Positions 1-6,045 of a stretch of DNA of 11,404 nt are shown piece by piece; position 1 is the first letter of the stretch, and each line of letters begins with the position of its first letter. The notes beneath the pieces were generated by a model. That model saw nothing but the letters and a program-made list of their open reading frames with translations, did no database searches and was not told the origin of the DNA. A program made the translations under genes and the position numbers. Source of the stretch: an uncultured Actinomyces sp. (GTDB taxonomy: Bacteria > Actinomycetota > Actinomycetes > Actinomycetales > Actinomycetaceae); NCBI GenBank assembly GCA_938030835.1, contig CALHID010000342.1, forward strand, positions 1 through 11,404, written 5' to 3'.

Positions 1-211
1 GTTCAAGCAGATTGGCGCAGCGAAGGAGGGTCGACTTACCCGAGCCCGAGGCGCCCAAGAGCACTACGACCTCGTGTCGGTGAACGTCAAGGTCGAGGCG
101 GCGCAAAACGATGTTGGAGCCGAAACGCTTGACGACGCCCCGAACAGAAAGAACGGGGTGTTCCGCGGAGGTTGCCAAGCTTTCGTCGGGGGTGATGGTT
201 TCCGTGCTCAT
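1..211 (-). CDS. Amino-acid ABC transporter ATP-binding protein (3' part cut by window edge)
   Basis: Only the first 70 residues lie in the window; the gene continues beyond position 1. The ATG at 211 shares one base with the permease stop codon (TGATG), so the two are co-transcribed and probably translationally coupled. After a 17-20 residue lead the protein reads VLSVRGVVKRFGSNIVLRRL, the usual first strand of an ABC ATPase. The Walker A motif GASGSGKST then follows at about residues 55-63, with LLRCANLLE after it, typical of the GlnQ/HisP-type polar amino-acid ATPases. By family knowledge it sits on the cytoplasmic side of the membrane and hydrolyses ATP to drive import through the permease encoded just upstream. 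Walker B, the signature motif and the H-loop are outside the window. The family call is firm; the exact substrate is not. Confidence 0.93.
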   Translation of the reverse strand, partial: MSTETITPDESLATSAEHPVLSVRGVVKRFGSNIVLRRLDLDVHRHEVVVLLGASGSGKSTLLRCANLLE

Positions 212-1089
212 CAGACGGTGCCTCCCATCTGCTCGCGCTTACGTAGTCGCGCCGTGTACCAATCGGACAGGCGAATGAAGGGGAAAGACAAGACGATGAA
301 GAGGAGGCCCGCGACCACGTAGGAGGTGAAGTTGTAGGTCGTTGCCTGCTGAACCTGTGCTGCGCGGATTGCGTCAGTAGCACCCAGAACAGAGATCAGG
401 CCCACGTCTTTTTGCATGGAAATGAAGTCGTTCATCAAAGCCGGGGTGACCTTACGAACTGCCTGCGGCACGATGATGTGACGCATGGTCTGTCCGTGGG
501 TCAGGCCAAGTGAACGCGCTGCGTAGCGCTGTGAGGGGTGGATCGATTCAAGACCAGCACGCAGAACCTCGGAAACGTAGGAGGTGTAGGTGATGACCAG
601 GGCAATGGTCCCCAGGAGCGTCACATCGATGCGCCTAGACGGGTTCAGAGCAGGAATACCGAAACCGATGATGTACAGGACCACAATGAAGGGCACGCCA
701 CGGAAGATGTCCGTGTATGCGGCAGCAAGGAAACGGATCGGGAAGAATACCGGTCCGCCCAAGGTACGCGCGGCAGCAAGAAGAGTCGCAAAAATCGCAA
801 CGCCCGTTGCTGCAACCAGCAGCATGCGGATGTTGAGCCACATGCCGGAGAGGACTGCGGGGAAGGAGCTCTTCGCGTATTCCCAGTTGAAGAAGGTTTG
901 TTGGGTTGTCTTCCACCCCGGAGACGTGGCCAAGATGACAACGATGAGTGCCGCGATGATCAGAGTGGAGATCGCGGAGATCAAGAGTGAGCGAGTGGTG
1001 CGTGCGCGCCGGTAACGACGGCGCTGGCGCTCGACCTCAGAGACTGGGAATTCAGCCATGGGGTCTGCTGAGTGGGAATCGGTGAGCAC
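211..1089 (-). CDS. Polar amino-acid ABC transporter permease
   Basis: This is an integral membrane subunit of a HisM/GlnP-type amino-acid importer. A charged Arg-rich N-terminus (RQRRRYRRART) precedes a first membrane helix (LLISAISTLIIAALIVVILA). A BPD_transp_1-type domain follows with several more hydrophobic segments. The EAA coupling loop, which contacts the ATPase, is clear: EVLRAGLESIHPSQRYAARSLGLTHGQT, ending in the IIVPQAVRK helix. Start choice: GTG at 1089 has AGAGGA four bases upstream (1094-1099), giving 292 residues. A TTG at 1125 would add 12 residues but has no ribosome site, and an ATG at 1059 is a third option. The gene follows the receptor gene across a strong hairpin and overlaps the ATPase start by one base. 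Substrate specificity cannot be read from the sequence. Confidence 0.93.
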   Translation of the reverse strand: MLTDSHSADPMAEFPVSEVERQRRRYRRARTTRSLLISAISTLIIAALIVVILATSPGWKTTQQTFFNWEYAKSSFPAVLSGMWLNIRMLLVAATGVAIFATLLAAARTLGGPVFFPIRFLAAAYTDIFRGVPFIVVLYIIGFGIPALNPSRRIDVTLLGTIALVITYTSYVSEVLRAGLESIHPSQRYAARSLGLTHGQTMRHIIVPQAVRKVTPALMNDFISMQKDVGLISVLGATDAIRAAQVQQATTYNFTSYVVAGLLFIVLSFPFIRLSDWYTARLRKREQMGGTV

Positions 1090-1146
1090 GGGGTCCTCTG
1101 CGTGAGTTTTGAATGCGTTGAGCAATCAGGACAAGGGGGATGAAAA

Positions 1147-1180
1147 TTCTCCGGCTTGGGACGAATCCCAAGCCGGAGAA
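1147..1180 (-). terminator. Hairpin between receptor and permease genes (partial terminator/mRNA stabiliser)
   Basis: A perfect 15-bp inverted repeat (TTCTCCGGCTTGGGA and its complement) has a 4-base loop. It starts five bases after the receptor stop codon. Read on the minus strand the stem is followed by TTTTCA, a short U-tract. Because the permease lies only about 60-90 bases further on with no obvious promoter of its own, this is best read as a leaky terminator or 3' stabiliser. It would let the receptor be made in excess over the membrane subunits, a common arrangement in binding-protein importers. Confidence 0.8.
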
Positions 1181-1185
1181 GAAGA

Positions 1186-2067
1186 TCACTGCTCGAAGAT
1201 CGGAGCGGATGCGGCGTCAGCCAGCCACTTCTTCTGAAGTTCGGCCAGGGTGCCGTTATCGCGCAGCGTGTCAACTGCCTTGGTGACCGCGGGGGTCAGA
1301 GCGCTTCCCTTAGGAAGCAGCAGACCGAAGTTGTTGCCATCCTCGTTCGCGGTGAACTGGCCAACCACGGTGCCGTTCTCAACCTGGGTTGCGATGACGT
1401 TGAATGCGGTGGGCAGGTCCACGACGATTGCGTCAACCTGACCGCCCTTGAGGGCCTGGACCACGTCAGCAGAACCGTTGAAGATCAGCGGATCGGTGCT
1501 GGGCTTGAGCTTGTTCATCACGTAGTTCTGAGACGTCGTGCCGGTCTGAACGCCGAACTTCAGCTTCTTCAGGTCTTCGAGGCTCTTGGCCTCGGCAGCG
1601 GGGGTGCCCTTCACAGCGACAACCGCTTCGGAGGTCGTGTAGTAGGGGCTGGAAAAGTCCACTGCCTGCTTGCGAGCATCGGTAATGGAGAACTGCTGGA
1701 TGTTGAAGTCCCAGTCCTTTGCGCCAGGAGCGATTGCCGAATCGAAGGTGGTGCGCTTCCACACGACCTGATCCTTGGAGAAGCCCAGCTTCTCGGCGAC
1801 TGCGTAGGCAACTGCGGCCTCGTAGCCTTCACCGGATTCGGGGTTGTCGTTGAGGACCCAGGGGCTGTAGGCCGGATCGCCGGTGGCGATGGTGAGCTTA
1901 CCCTTGGTGACGGTGGGGAGTGCTTCGCCGGTTGCGTTAGCATCGGCGGCTGCGGAAGTTGTGCTGCTGGAAGTGGTTCCGCCCGCGCATGCACCCAGCG
2001 CCATGACGGCAGTTGCTGCGATTGCGACGAGTGCGGACTTGCGGAAACGGATCTTGGGACGAACCAC
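1186..2067 (-). CDS. Amino-acid ABC transporter substrate-binding lipoprotein (SBP_bac_3 family)
   Basis: This is the extracellular receptor of the importer, 293 residues. A basic N-terminus (RPKIRFRK) and hydrophobic stretch lead to the lipobox LGAC with the lipidated Cys at residue 27. A Ser/Thr/Ala-rich flexible linker (GGTTSSSTTSAAADANATG) follows. The mature part has family hallmarks: KGKLTIATGDPAYSPW as the first strand, GYEAAVAYAVAEKLG, then ITDARKQAVDFSSPYYTT, matching the T-x-x-R-...-VDFS-x-PY ligand-binding segment. Further on are KKLKFGVQTGTTS and VQALKGGQVDAIVVDLPTA, the usual hinge/second-lobe elements. The start is GTG at 2067 with AGGGAG five bases upstream. It is the first gene of the importer cluster. 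The call as a polar amino-acid receptor is firm; the ligand is unknown. Confidence 0.95.
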   Translation of the reverse strand: MVRPKIRFRKSALVAIAATAVMALGACAGGTTSSSTTSAAADANATGEALPTVTKGKLTIATGDPAYSPWVLNDNPESGEGYEAAVAYAVAEKLGFSKDQVVWKRTTFDSAIAPGAKDWDFNIQQFSITDARKQAVDFSSPYYTTSEAVVAVKGTPAAEAKSLEDLKKLKFGVQTGTTSQNYVMNKLKPSTDPLIFNGSADVVQALKGGQVDAIVVDLPTAFNVIATQVENGTVVGQFTANEDGNNFGLLLPKGSALTPAVTKAVDTLRDNGTLAELQKKWLADAASAPIFEQ

Positions 2068-2112
2068 GTGTGCTCCCTATGAAGATATTGGGACAGAACA
2101 ATTTTGAGTGCT

Positions 2113-2195
2113 TGTCAACCCATGGGTAAAGCACCCACGCTCTAAGGCTAAGGGCAACTACGCGCTAATGGAAAGAGATAGTCTCAAACTTGAGA
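2113..2195 (-). promoter_or_regulatory. Candidate control region upstream of the ABC importer
   Basis: Two elements lie upstream of the receptor start. One is a consensus -35 hexamer TTGACA on the minus strand (plus-strand positions 2113-2118). No convincing -10 is found 16-18 bases downstream of it, so this promoter is weakly supported. The other is a 14-base inverted repeat TCTCAAACTTGAGA (2182-2195, 6-bp arms with a 2-base centre), a plausible regulator site about 115 bases before the start codon. A link to a specific regulator cannot be made. Confidence 0.25.
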
Positions 2196-2243
2196 TGTGA
2201 TCTATGGCCTGCGTGAATCCTCGCTATGATGGATCTAATAACC

Positions 2244-2271
2244 GAGGGCAGACCCAATTGGATCTGCCCTC
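2244..2271 (-). terminator. Terminator of the small helical-protein gene
   Basis: A perfect 9-bp stem GAGGGCAGA/TCTGCCCTC has a 10-base loop that contains CCAATTGG. It sits 21 bases after the small gene's stop codon. On the minus strand it is followed by GGTTATTAG, a poor U-tract. It would insulate the ABC importer from transcription coming from the small gene. Confidence 0.6.
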
Positions 2272-2292
2272 TGATTTATGTGACGCTCGAGG

Positions 2293-2451
2293 TCACTTAC
2301 CAAGCTTGTCCTTGATGTCTGCGACGACGCCCTCGGCCTTTTCCTTTGCCTCTTCAGCCTTTTCCTTCGCTGCCTCTACGGCGTCTCCGGCCTTGTCCTT
2401 CGCAGCTTCGAAACCTTCTTCGGCCTGCTTCTTGATGTTTTCCAGATCCAC
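2293..2451 (-). CDS. Small Lys/Glu/Ala-rich helical protein (52 aa)
   Basis: This short gene reads VDLENIKKQAEEGFEAAKDK, then an Ala/Lys/Glu-rich middle, and ends VVADIKDKLGK. The GTG start at 2451 is set by an excellent ribosome site, AAGGAG with a 6-base spacer; in-frame stop codons lie just upstream. The frame is almost wholly charged residues alternating with Ala. It shows an 11-residue-like rhythm (EAAKDKAGDAV, EAAKEKAEEAK, EKAEGVVADIK), as in LEA-like or CsbD-like stress proteins and the small proteins often labelled MT0933-type antitoxins. It has no signal peptide or membrane segment. It is flanked by its own hairpin terminator and by a hairpin-forming leader, so it is probably a single-gene unit. 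No partner toxin is adjacent, so an antitoxin role is unsupported. Existence is likely; function is unknown. Confidence 0.75.
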   Translation of the reverse strand: MDLENIKKQAEEGFEAAKDKAGDAVEAAKEKAEEAKEKAEGVVADIKDKLGK

Positions 2452-2475
2452 AGCGGGCTCCTTCAATAGTGGTGT

Positions 2476-2493
2476 TTCCAGTGATTACTGGAA
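2476..2493 (-). promoter_or_regulatory. Inverted repeat in the leader of the small helical-protein gene
   Basis: TTCCAGT and ACTGGAA (7-bp arms, spacer GATT) lie 25 bases upstream of the GTG start. It could be an operator or a small leader hairpin. The rest of the 2452-2581 gap shows no clear promoter, though TACCCT near 2509-2514 (minus strand) has the TAnnnT form. Confidence 0.3.
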
Positions 2494-2581
2494 CGTTCTC
2501 TCAGCCTAGGGTACGGCGGTGTCCTTGTCGATAGATTCAATCTTTAAAGGAGACGCGGGTGACATATCGCGCATATTCTCC

Positions 2582-3181
2582 TCACTCCCCAGGAACACCA
2601 TCGATAAAGAAGGGGGAGTCGATGCACTCGTGTGCAAAGTGGTGTGTTTCTTCTCTTTCGTTCCCCCCAAGTGCGGGCGGTCCGTCGAGAATGAGGATCG
2701 CGAGGCCGTGGATGTAGGCCCAAAGCGTTGCTTCTGCGCGTGGATCCTCGCTCCCGTAGGCAATTTTTGCGAGGCCGTGGAGCTGGGAACGCGCTGCCTT
2801 GCTGGCGCAGACAAGCTCAGGGTGTGAGTTGGGATCGTACATGTCAGAGCGGAACATGATGCGAAAAACCCCTGGGTTTTTAAGTGCGAAAGTCAGATAT
2901 GCGTGTCCTGCTGCGCGTGTCGTCTCCTGGGGGGTTGCGTTGGCGCTGGCGCGAAGTGCTTCGCTGAGCGATTTTTCCAAGGCGAGGAATCCCTCTGTGA
3001 TCAGCGCTGCAAGGATCCCTTCTCGGCTTTTGAAGTGGTGGTAGGGAGCCTGGTGTGTGCATCCGGCTCGCCTCGAGACCTCTCGCATGGATAGGGAAGC
3101 GGGTCCTCCTTCGTTGAGGAGTTCTCCGCTGATAGTGAGGATCGTTTCGCGTAGGCCGGGGGCTTCGCTTGAGCGTGTCAT
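2582..3181 (-). CDS. TetR-family transcriptional repressor with WHG-type C-terminal domain
   Basis: The 199-residue protein begins with a TetR_N helix-turn-helix: LRETILTISGELLNEGGPASLSMREVSRRAGCTHQAPYHHFKSREGILAAL, with the recognition helix around residues 41-50 (CTHQAPYHHF). The C-terminal ligand-binding part contains LWAYIHGLAILILDG, the tryptophan-...-HG signature of the WHG/TetR_C_33 group. The chosen start is ATG at 3181. A longer frame upstream would run into the promoter. A -10 TATACT ends seven bases before this ATG and there is no ribosome site, so the message is probably leaderless. The gene diverges from the flavoenzyme gene and shares a 94-bp control region that holds two copies of one 16-bp element. 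It therefore most likely represses that gene and itself until a ligand binds. The ligand is unknown. Confidence 0.93.
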   Translation of the reverse strand: MTRSSEAPGLRETILTISGELLNEGGPASLSMREVSRRAGCTHQAPYHHFKSREGILAALITEGFLALEKSLSEALRASANATPQETTRAAGHAYLTFALKNPGVFRIMFRSDMYDPNSHPELVCASKAARSQLHGLAKIAYGSEDPRAEATLWAYIHGLAILILDGPPALGGNEREETHHFAHECIDSPFFIDGVPGE

Positions 3182-3187
3182 GGCATC

Positions 3188-3193
3188 AGTATA
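3188..3193 (-). promoter_or_regulatory. -10 element of the TetR gene, probably leaderless
   Basis: TATACT on the minus strand matches five of six consensus bases. Its end is six bases from the A of the ATG at 3181, so transcription should start at or next to the start codon. No good -35 lies at 16-18 bases; that region overlaps the nearer 16-bp operator copy (3213-3228), which fits autorepression. Confidence 0.55.
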
Positions 3194-3212
3194 GGGGAAA
3201 CAGACCGTCACC

Positions 3213-3262
3213 ACTTGACAGTGTCTAGGAGTGCATGATTCTATTACTAGACACTGTCAAGT
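3213..3262. promoter_or_regulatory. Twin operator between tetR and the flavoenzyme gene
   Basis: ACTTGACAGTGTCTAG (3213-3228) and its exact reverse complement CTAGACACTGTCAAGT (3247-3262) are separated by 18 bases. Each copy is itself a near-palindrome, CT-x-GACA-G-TGTC-x-AG, as expected for a TetR dimer site. The centres are 33 bases apart, about three helical turns, so two dimers would sit on one face of the DNA. The first copy contains the plus-strand -35 (TTGACA) and overlaps the TetR -35 region; the second covers the expected plus-strand start point. Binding would block both promoters. Confidence 0.8.
3215..3244 (+). promoter_or_regulatory. Promoter of the RetSat/FNR fusion gene
   Basis: A consensus -35 TTGACA (3215-3220) is followed after 18 bases by TTCTAT (3239-3244), preceded by TG plus one base (extended -10). 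Start of transcription is expected near 3250-3252, inside the second operator copy. The ribosome site AGGGG (3266-3270) lies five bases before the ATG. Confidence 0.6.
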
Positions 3263-3275
3263 AGTAGGGGTGTGT

Positions 3276-5555
3276 ATGTACGACGCAATTGTCATCGGTT
3301 CAGGAATCGGTTCACTGACAACCGCAGGATTACTCGCAGGAGTAGCGAAAAAGCGGGTACTCGTCCTCGAAAAACACTCCACACCAGGGGGACTCACCCA
3401 CGCATTTCGACGCCAAGGCGCAAGCTGGGACGTGGGATTGCACTACGTCGGCGACATGGCCCCCGGGACTCGGCCTCGTCAAATTATTGATTACCTCACG
3501 GGTGGGAAGCTTTCCTGGATGCAGATGCCCGATAGCTACGATCGCTTTTGTCTCCCAAAGCTCGGGGTGAATCTTGATGTCCCTTCGGATGCCGGTGTCT
3601 ATCGCCAGCGACTCGAGGCACTCTTTCCGAATGAGAAACGAGCGCTGAGGCGCTATTTCAAAGACGTCGCGCGGGCATACTCGTGGATGACGCTCAACTA
3701 TGTGCGCCAGGTTGTCCCGCAGCAGGTTGCCCCTCTTGTCGCCTTGGCGCAGAAGATGCACACCTTGCTCGCATGTGAGACGACCGCGCACTACATGAAG
3801 CGCCGCTTTCATAATCCCGCGTTGAGAACACTCCTGACGACGCACTGGGGAGACTACGGAGTCGAACCCGAGCGCAGTGCTTTTGTCGCCCACGCAATGA
3901 TCGTCGGCCACTACATGAATGGAGCGTGGTTTCCCCAGGGAGGAAGCGGGCAAATCTCGCGAATGGTCGAAGAAAAGATCCGATCAAATGGGGGAGAAAT
4001 CCGCGTCTCTCAAAGCGTCGAGGAAATTCTTGTTCAAAACGGTCGGGCGGTTGGAGTCCGCATCACAGACACTTCCGGTACGCATCCAGCGACCTATGAA
4101 GAACGCGCACCGATCATCGTTTCAGGAGTCGGGGCTAGCGAAACGTATAACCGTCTACTTCCAACGCAGGGAAGCATTGGAAAACTTACGGAAGAGATAC
4201 GCAAAACGATCGCGCGCATGGGAGACGGAGGGACAGCGGTCATTGTCTACCTCACCCTTGACCACTATCCCGAAGGGATTGACGGCTCCAACATCTGGAT
4301 CAATGAGGGTGATGGCTCGCAGACTCCCGCGGAGTTAACCACTTCCCTGCTCAACGGCACCCCACAAACGGCATTCGTTTCCTTCCCGGGGCTCAAAGCA
4401 GGTGACCAGCACGCCACCGCAGAAGTTGTCTCCTTCGTTGAAGCCGGTGCTTTTCGTAAGTGGGAGGACACAATGAAAGGAGACCGAGGAAGTGACTACG
4501 ACTTGCTCAAATCAACAATGGCTAGGGGATTGATCGCACTCGTTGACCGCACTCTCCCGGGCTTTGCGCACTCTGTTCGTTACGAAGAAGTAGCAACGCC
4601 TCTGAGTATTGAGCACTACACCTCTCATTCAAAGGGATGCTTCTACGGCCTTCCTCTAACCCCGCAACGACTTAATGCGGGGCTGACCACACCAGAAACG
4701 CCGATCCAAGGGCTCTTCCTAACAGGACAAGACGCGGGATTCCCCGGAATTGTCGGGGCCACAATGGCGGGGTGGACAAGCGCATGTCGAATCCTCGGGC
4801 CAAAGGGATATCTGCAGATCAATCAGAGCCTGAGCAGCGCCCCCGAGAGTGCATGTGAAACCTCAGATCCAGAACCAACACAGGACCCATCCCACAGCGC
4901 ACCACGCCTGCGAGCTCAGGTCGTCCATGCGGACTGGCTAAGCCCCCATATCCGAAACCTTGTCCTGAAGCTCCCTCGTTCGCAGGAGTGGACACCCGGT
5001 CAGTACGCACTCATTCGAGTTGCTCCCTTTGAGTGGCGGCCATATTCCTTGGCAAGCGCGTCTGGAGAAACTGCCCGTTTCCTCATCGATGTGAGAACCA
5101 AGGGGAAGGGAGCAGCATTCGCGGACAGCCTGGAGCCTGGAGACAAGGTTGAACTCCAACTCCCATTGGGTAACTTCGAAATTCACAGCGAAGATGCCGA
5201 AAACGACGAGGCTCCCAGCCGCCGCAGGATTTTCATTGCAACGGGAAGTGGGATTGCCCCATTTTGTGCTGCTTTTGAGGAGGGGATCCGTGCTGATGAC
5301 CTGTTGCTCTTTGGATGCGCAAACACGGATGAGGATCTGACGCTACGACTCGAAACGCCGATCCCTCCCATCATCCGCTGCATAACACGCGAATCAAGCA
5401 CTACCGCGTTCAAGGGCCGCGTCACGGACTATCTACGCATAACAGGTATTGATCAAAGCGCCGACTACTACGTGTGTGGGTCACCAGCCATGGTCGCCGA
5501 TGTGCGTCGCGTGATCCGAAGCGGAGGGGGACGCGTCTACTGTGAATCCTTCTAA
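3276..5555 (+). CDS. RetSat/CrtISO-like FAD oxidoreductase fused to an NAD(P)H-flavin reductase (FNR) module
   Basis: The protein is 759 residues in two parts. Residues 1-510 resemble the retinol saturase/carotenoid isomerase group. The dinucleotide fold GSGIGSLTTA is at 8-17, acidic E32 ends the second strand, and PGGLTHAF is at 37-44. LHYVGD is near 55, HYMNGAWFPQGG at 212-223, and the C-terminal FAD motif LTGQDAGFPGIVGA starts at 482. A Ser/Pro/Glu-rich linker (about 515-544) leads to a ferredoxin-NADP reductase-type domain. That domain has FAD motif RPYS at 588-591, GKGAAFADSLEPGDKV, pyridine-nucleotide motif TGSGIAP at 656-662, CGSP at 734-737 and C-terminal CESF. There is no CxxxxCxxC 2Fe-2S cluster domain and no signal peptide. 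ATG at 3276 has AGGGG five bases upstream. By inference it is a self-sufficient NAD(P)H-driven double-bond reductase on a polyene, isoprenoid or lipid. Substrate unknown. Confidence 0.88.
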   Translation: MYDAIVIGSGIGSLTTAGLLAGVAKKRVLVLEKHSTPGGLTHAFRRQGASWDVGLHYVGDMAPGTRPRQIIDYLTGGKLSWMQMPDSYDRFCLPKLGVNLDVPSDAGVYRQRLEALFPNEKRALRRYFKDVARAYSWMTLNYVRQVVPQQVAPLVALAQKMHTLLACETTAHYMKRRFHNPALRTLLTTHWGDYGVEPERSAFVAHAMIVGHYMNGAWFPQGGSGQISRMVEEKIRSNGGEIRVSQSVEEILVQNGRAVGVRITDTSGTHPATYEERAPIIVSGVGASETYNRLLPTQGSIGKLTEEIRKTIARMGDGGTAVIVYLTLDHYPEGIDGSNIWINEGDGSQTPAELTTSLLNGTPQTAFVSFPGLKAGDQHATAEVVSFVEAGAFRKWEDTMKGDRGSDYDLLKSTMARGLIALVDRTLPGFAHSVRYEEVATPLSIEHYTSHSKGCFYGLPLTPQRLNAGLTTPETPIQGLFLTGQDAGFPGIVGATMAGWTSACRILGPKGYLQINQSLSSAPESACETSDPEPTQDPSHSAPRLRAQVVHADWLSPHIRNLVLKLPRSQEWTPGQYALIRVAPFEWRPYSLASASGETARFLIDVRTKGKGAAFADSLEPGDKVELQLPLGNFEIHSEDAENDEAPSRRRIFIATGSGIAPFCAAFEEGIRADDLLLFGCANTDEDLTLRLETPIPPIIRCITRESSTTAFKGRVTDYLRITGIDQSADYYVCGSPAMVADVRRVIRSGGGRVYCESF

Positions 5556-5556
5556 A

Positions 5557-5579
5557 CGGGTGAATCTCTTATTCGCCCG
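5557..5579. terminator. Bidirectional hairpin between the fusion gene and the cupin gene
   Basis: CGGGTGAAT/ATTCGCCCG forms a 9-bp stem (one G-U pair) with a 5-base loop, starting two bases after the fusion gene's stop and covering the cupin gene's stop codon. On the minus strand it is followed by TTTAGAAG. It is the only candidate terminator in this very short convergent junction. Confidence 0.5.
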
Positions 5580-6045
5580 CCGAGGCTAATTTCCAGTCCT
5601 CGAAAGAGAACTCGGGCGAGACAACGCAGGTGGCCAGCGCCGCTTGGCTTCGAGCAAAAGTTCGCTGCCACGAACCAGCGGGAACAAGGAATTGCACGGG
5701 GTTCGAAGGCTCAGAAGGAGAGAGTTCCTCTTCCTCACCTGCCGGCGATCCTAAGATCACGATCTGCGGCTCGGAACTTGGAGCTTCGCCATCCCCGCCG
5801 AGGTGAATCTCCAAGGCTCCCGGCCCCGACCAGATCCACAGCTCGTCGGAGTGCACCAGGTGCCAAGCAGCTTCCTCATCGCGATCCAATACAAAGAGGA
5901 TTGCCGAGGCCGTGGCACGCTGACCGCGCGGGGTTTCCACATGCGTGGGTGCGGTCCACGTACGACGGAAGTGCCCGCCCTCGGGGTGAGGTGCAAGGTC
6001 AAGTTGCTTCACAAGCGTCGAAGCAAGTGGGCTGAGAGTAGTCAT
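5569..6045 (-). CDS. Cupin_5 (DUF985) family protein
   Basis: The 158-residue single-domain protein has the typical Cupin_5 blocks in order: LDLAPHPEGGHFRRTW near the N-terminus (15-30), ASAILFVLDRDEEAAWHLVHSDELWIWSGPGALEIHLGG in the middle (47-84), and FLVPAGSWQRTFARSQAALATCVVSPEFSFEDWKLA at the end. The HxxHSDE-like segment and the PHPEGG segment line the pocket in this fold. Enzymatic activity is not established for most members, some being related to sugar or nucleotide-sugar epimerases by fold only. Its ATG overlaps the stop of the amidohydrolase by four bases (ATGA), with AGGGAG seven bases upstream. It is thus the last gene of a three-gene operon and probably acts in the same pathway. 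Its stop codon lies within the convergent hairpin. Confidence 0.9.
   Translation of the reverse strand: MTTLSPLASTLVKQLDLAPHPEGGHFRRTWTAPTHVETPRGQRATASAILFVLDRDEEAAWHLVHSDELWIWSGPGALEIHLGGDGEAPSSEPQIVILGSPAGEEEELSPSEPSNPVQFLVPAGSWQRTFARSQAALATCVVSPEFSFEDWKLASAGE

Noticed and set aside
1156..2082. Long plus-strand open frame opposite the receptor gene
   Set aside because: It is antisense to a clear lipoprotein gene, has low-complexity Gly/Cys/Val-rich translation and no ribosome site; it is a shadow of the high-GC coding strand.
2293..2451. Small helical protein as the antitoxin of a toxin-antitoxin pair
   Set aside because: No toxin-like gene is adjacent or overlapping; composition alone does not support it.
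2699..2781. Direct repeat GCGAGGCCGTGGA occurring twice, 70 bases apart
   Set aside because: Both copies lie in the TetR gene and encode the short peptide HGLA in two places; it is a chance result of coding, not a mobile or regulatory repeat.
3231..3275. Upstream GTG start for the fusion flavoenzyme
   Set aside because: It would lie upstream of the predicted transcription start and within the operator region, with no ribosome site; the ATG at 3276 has AGGGG at proper spacing and starts right at the Rossmann strand.
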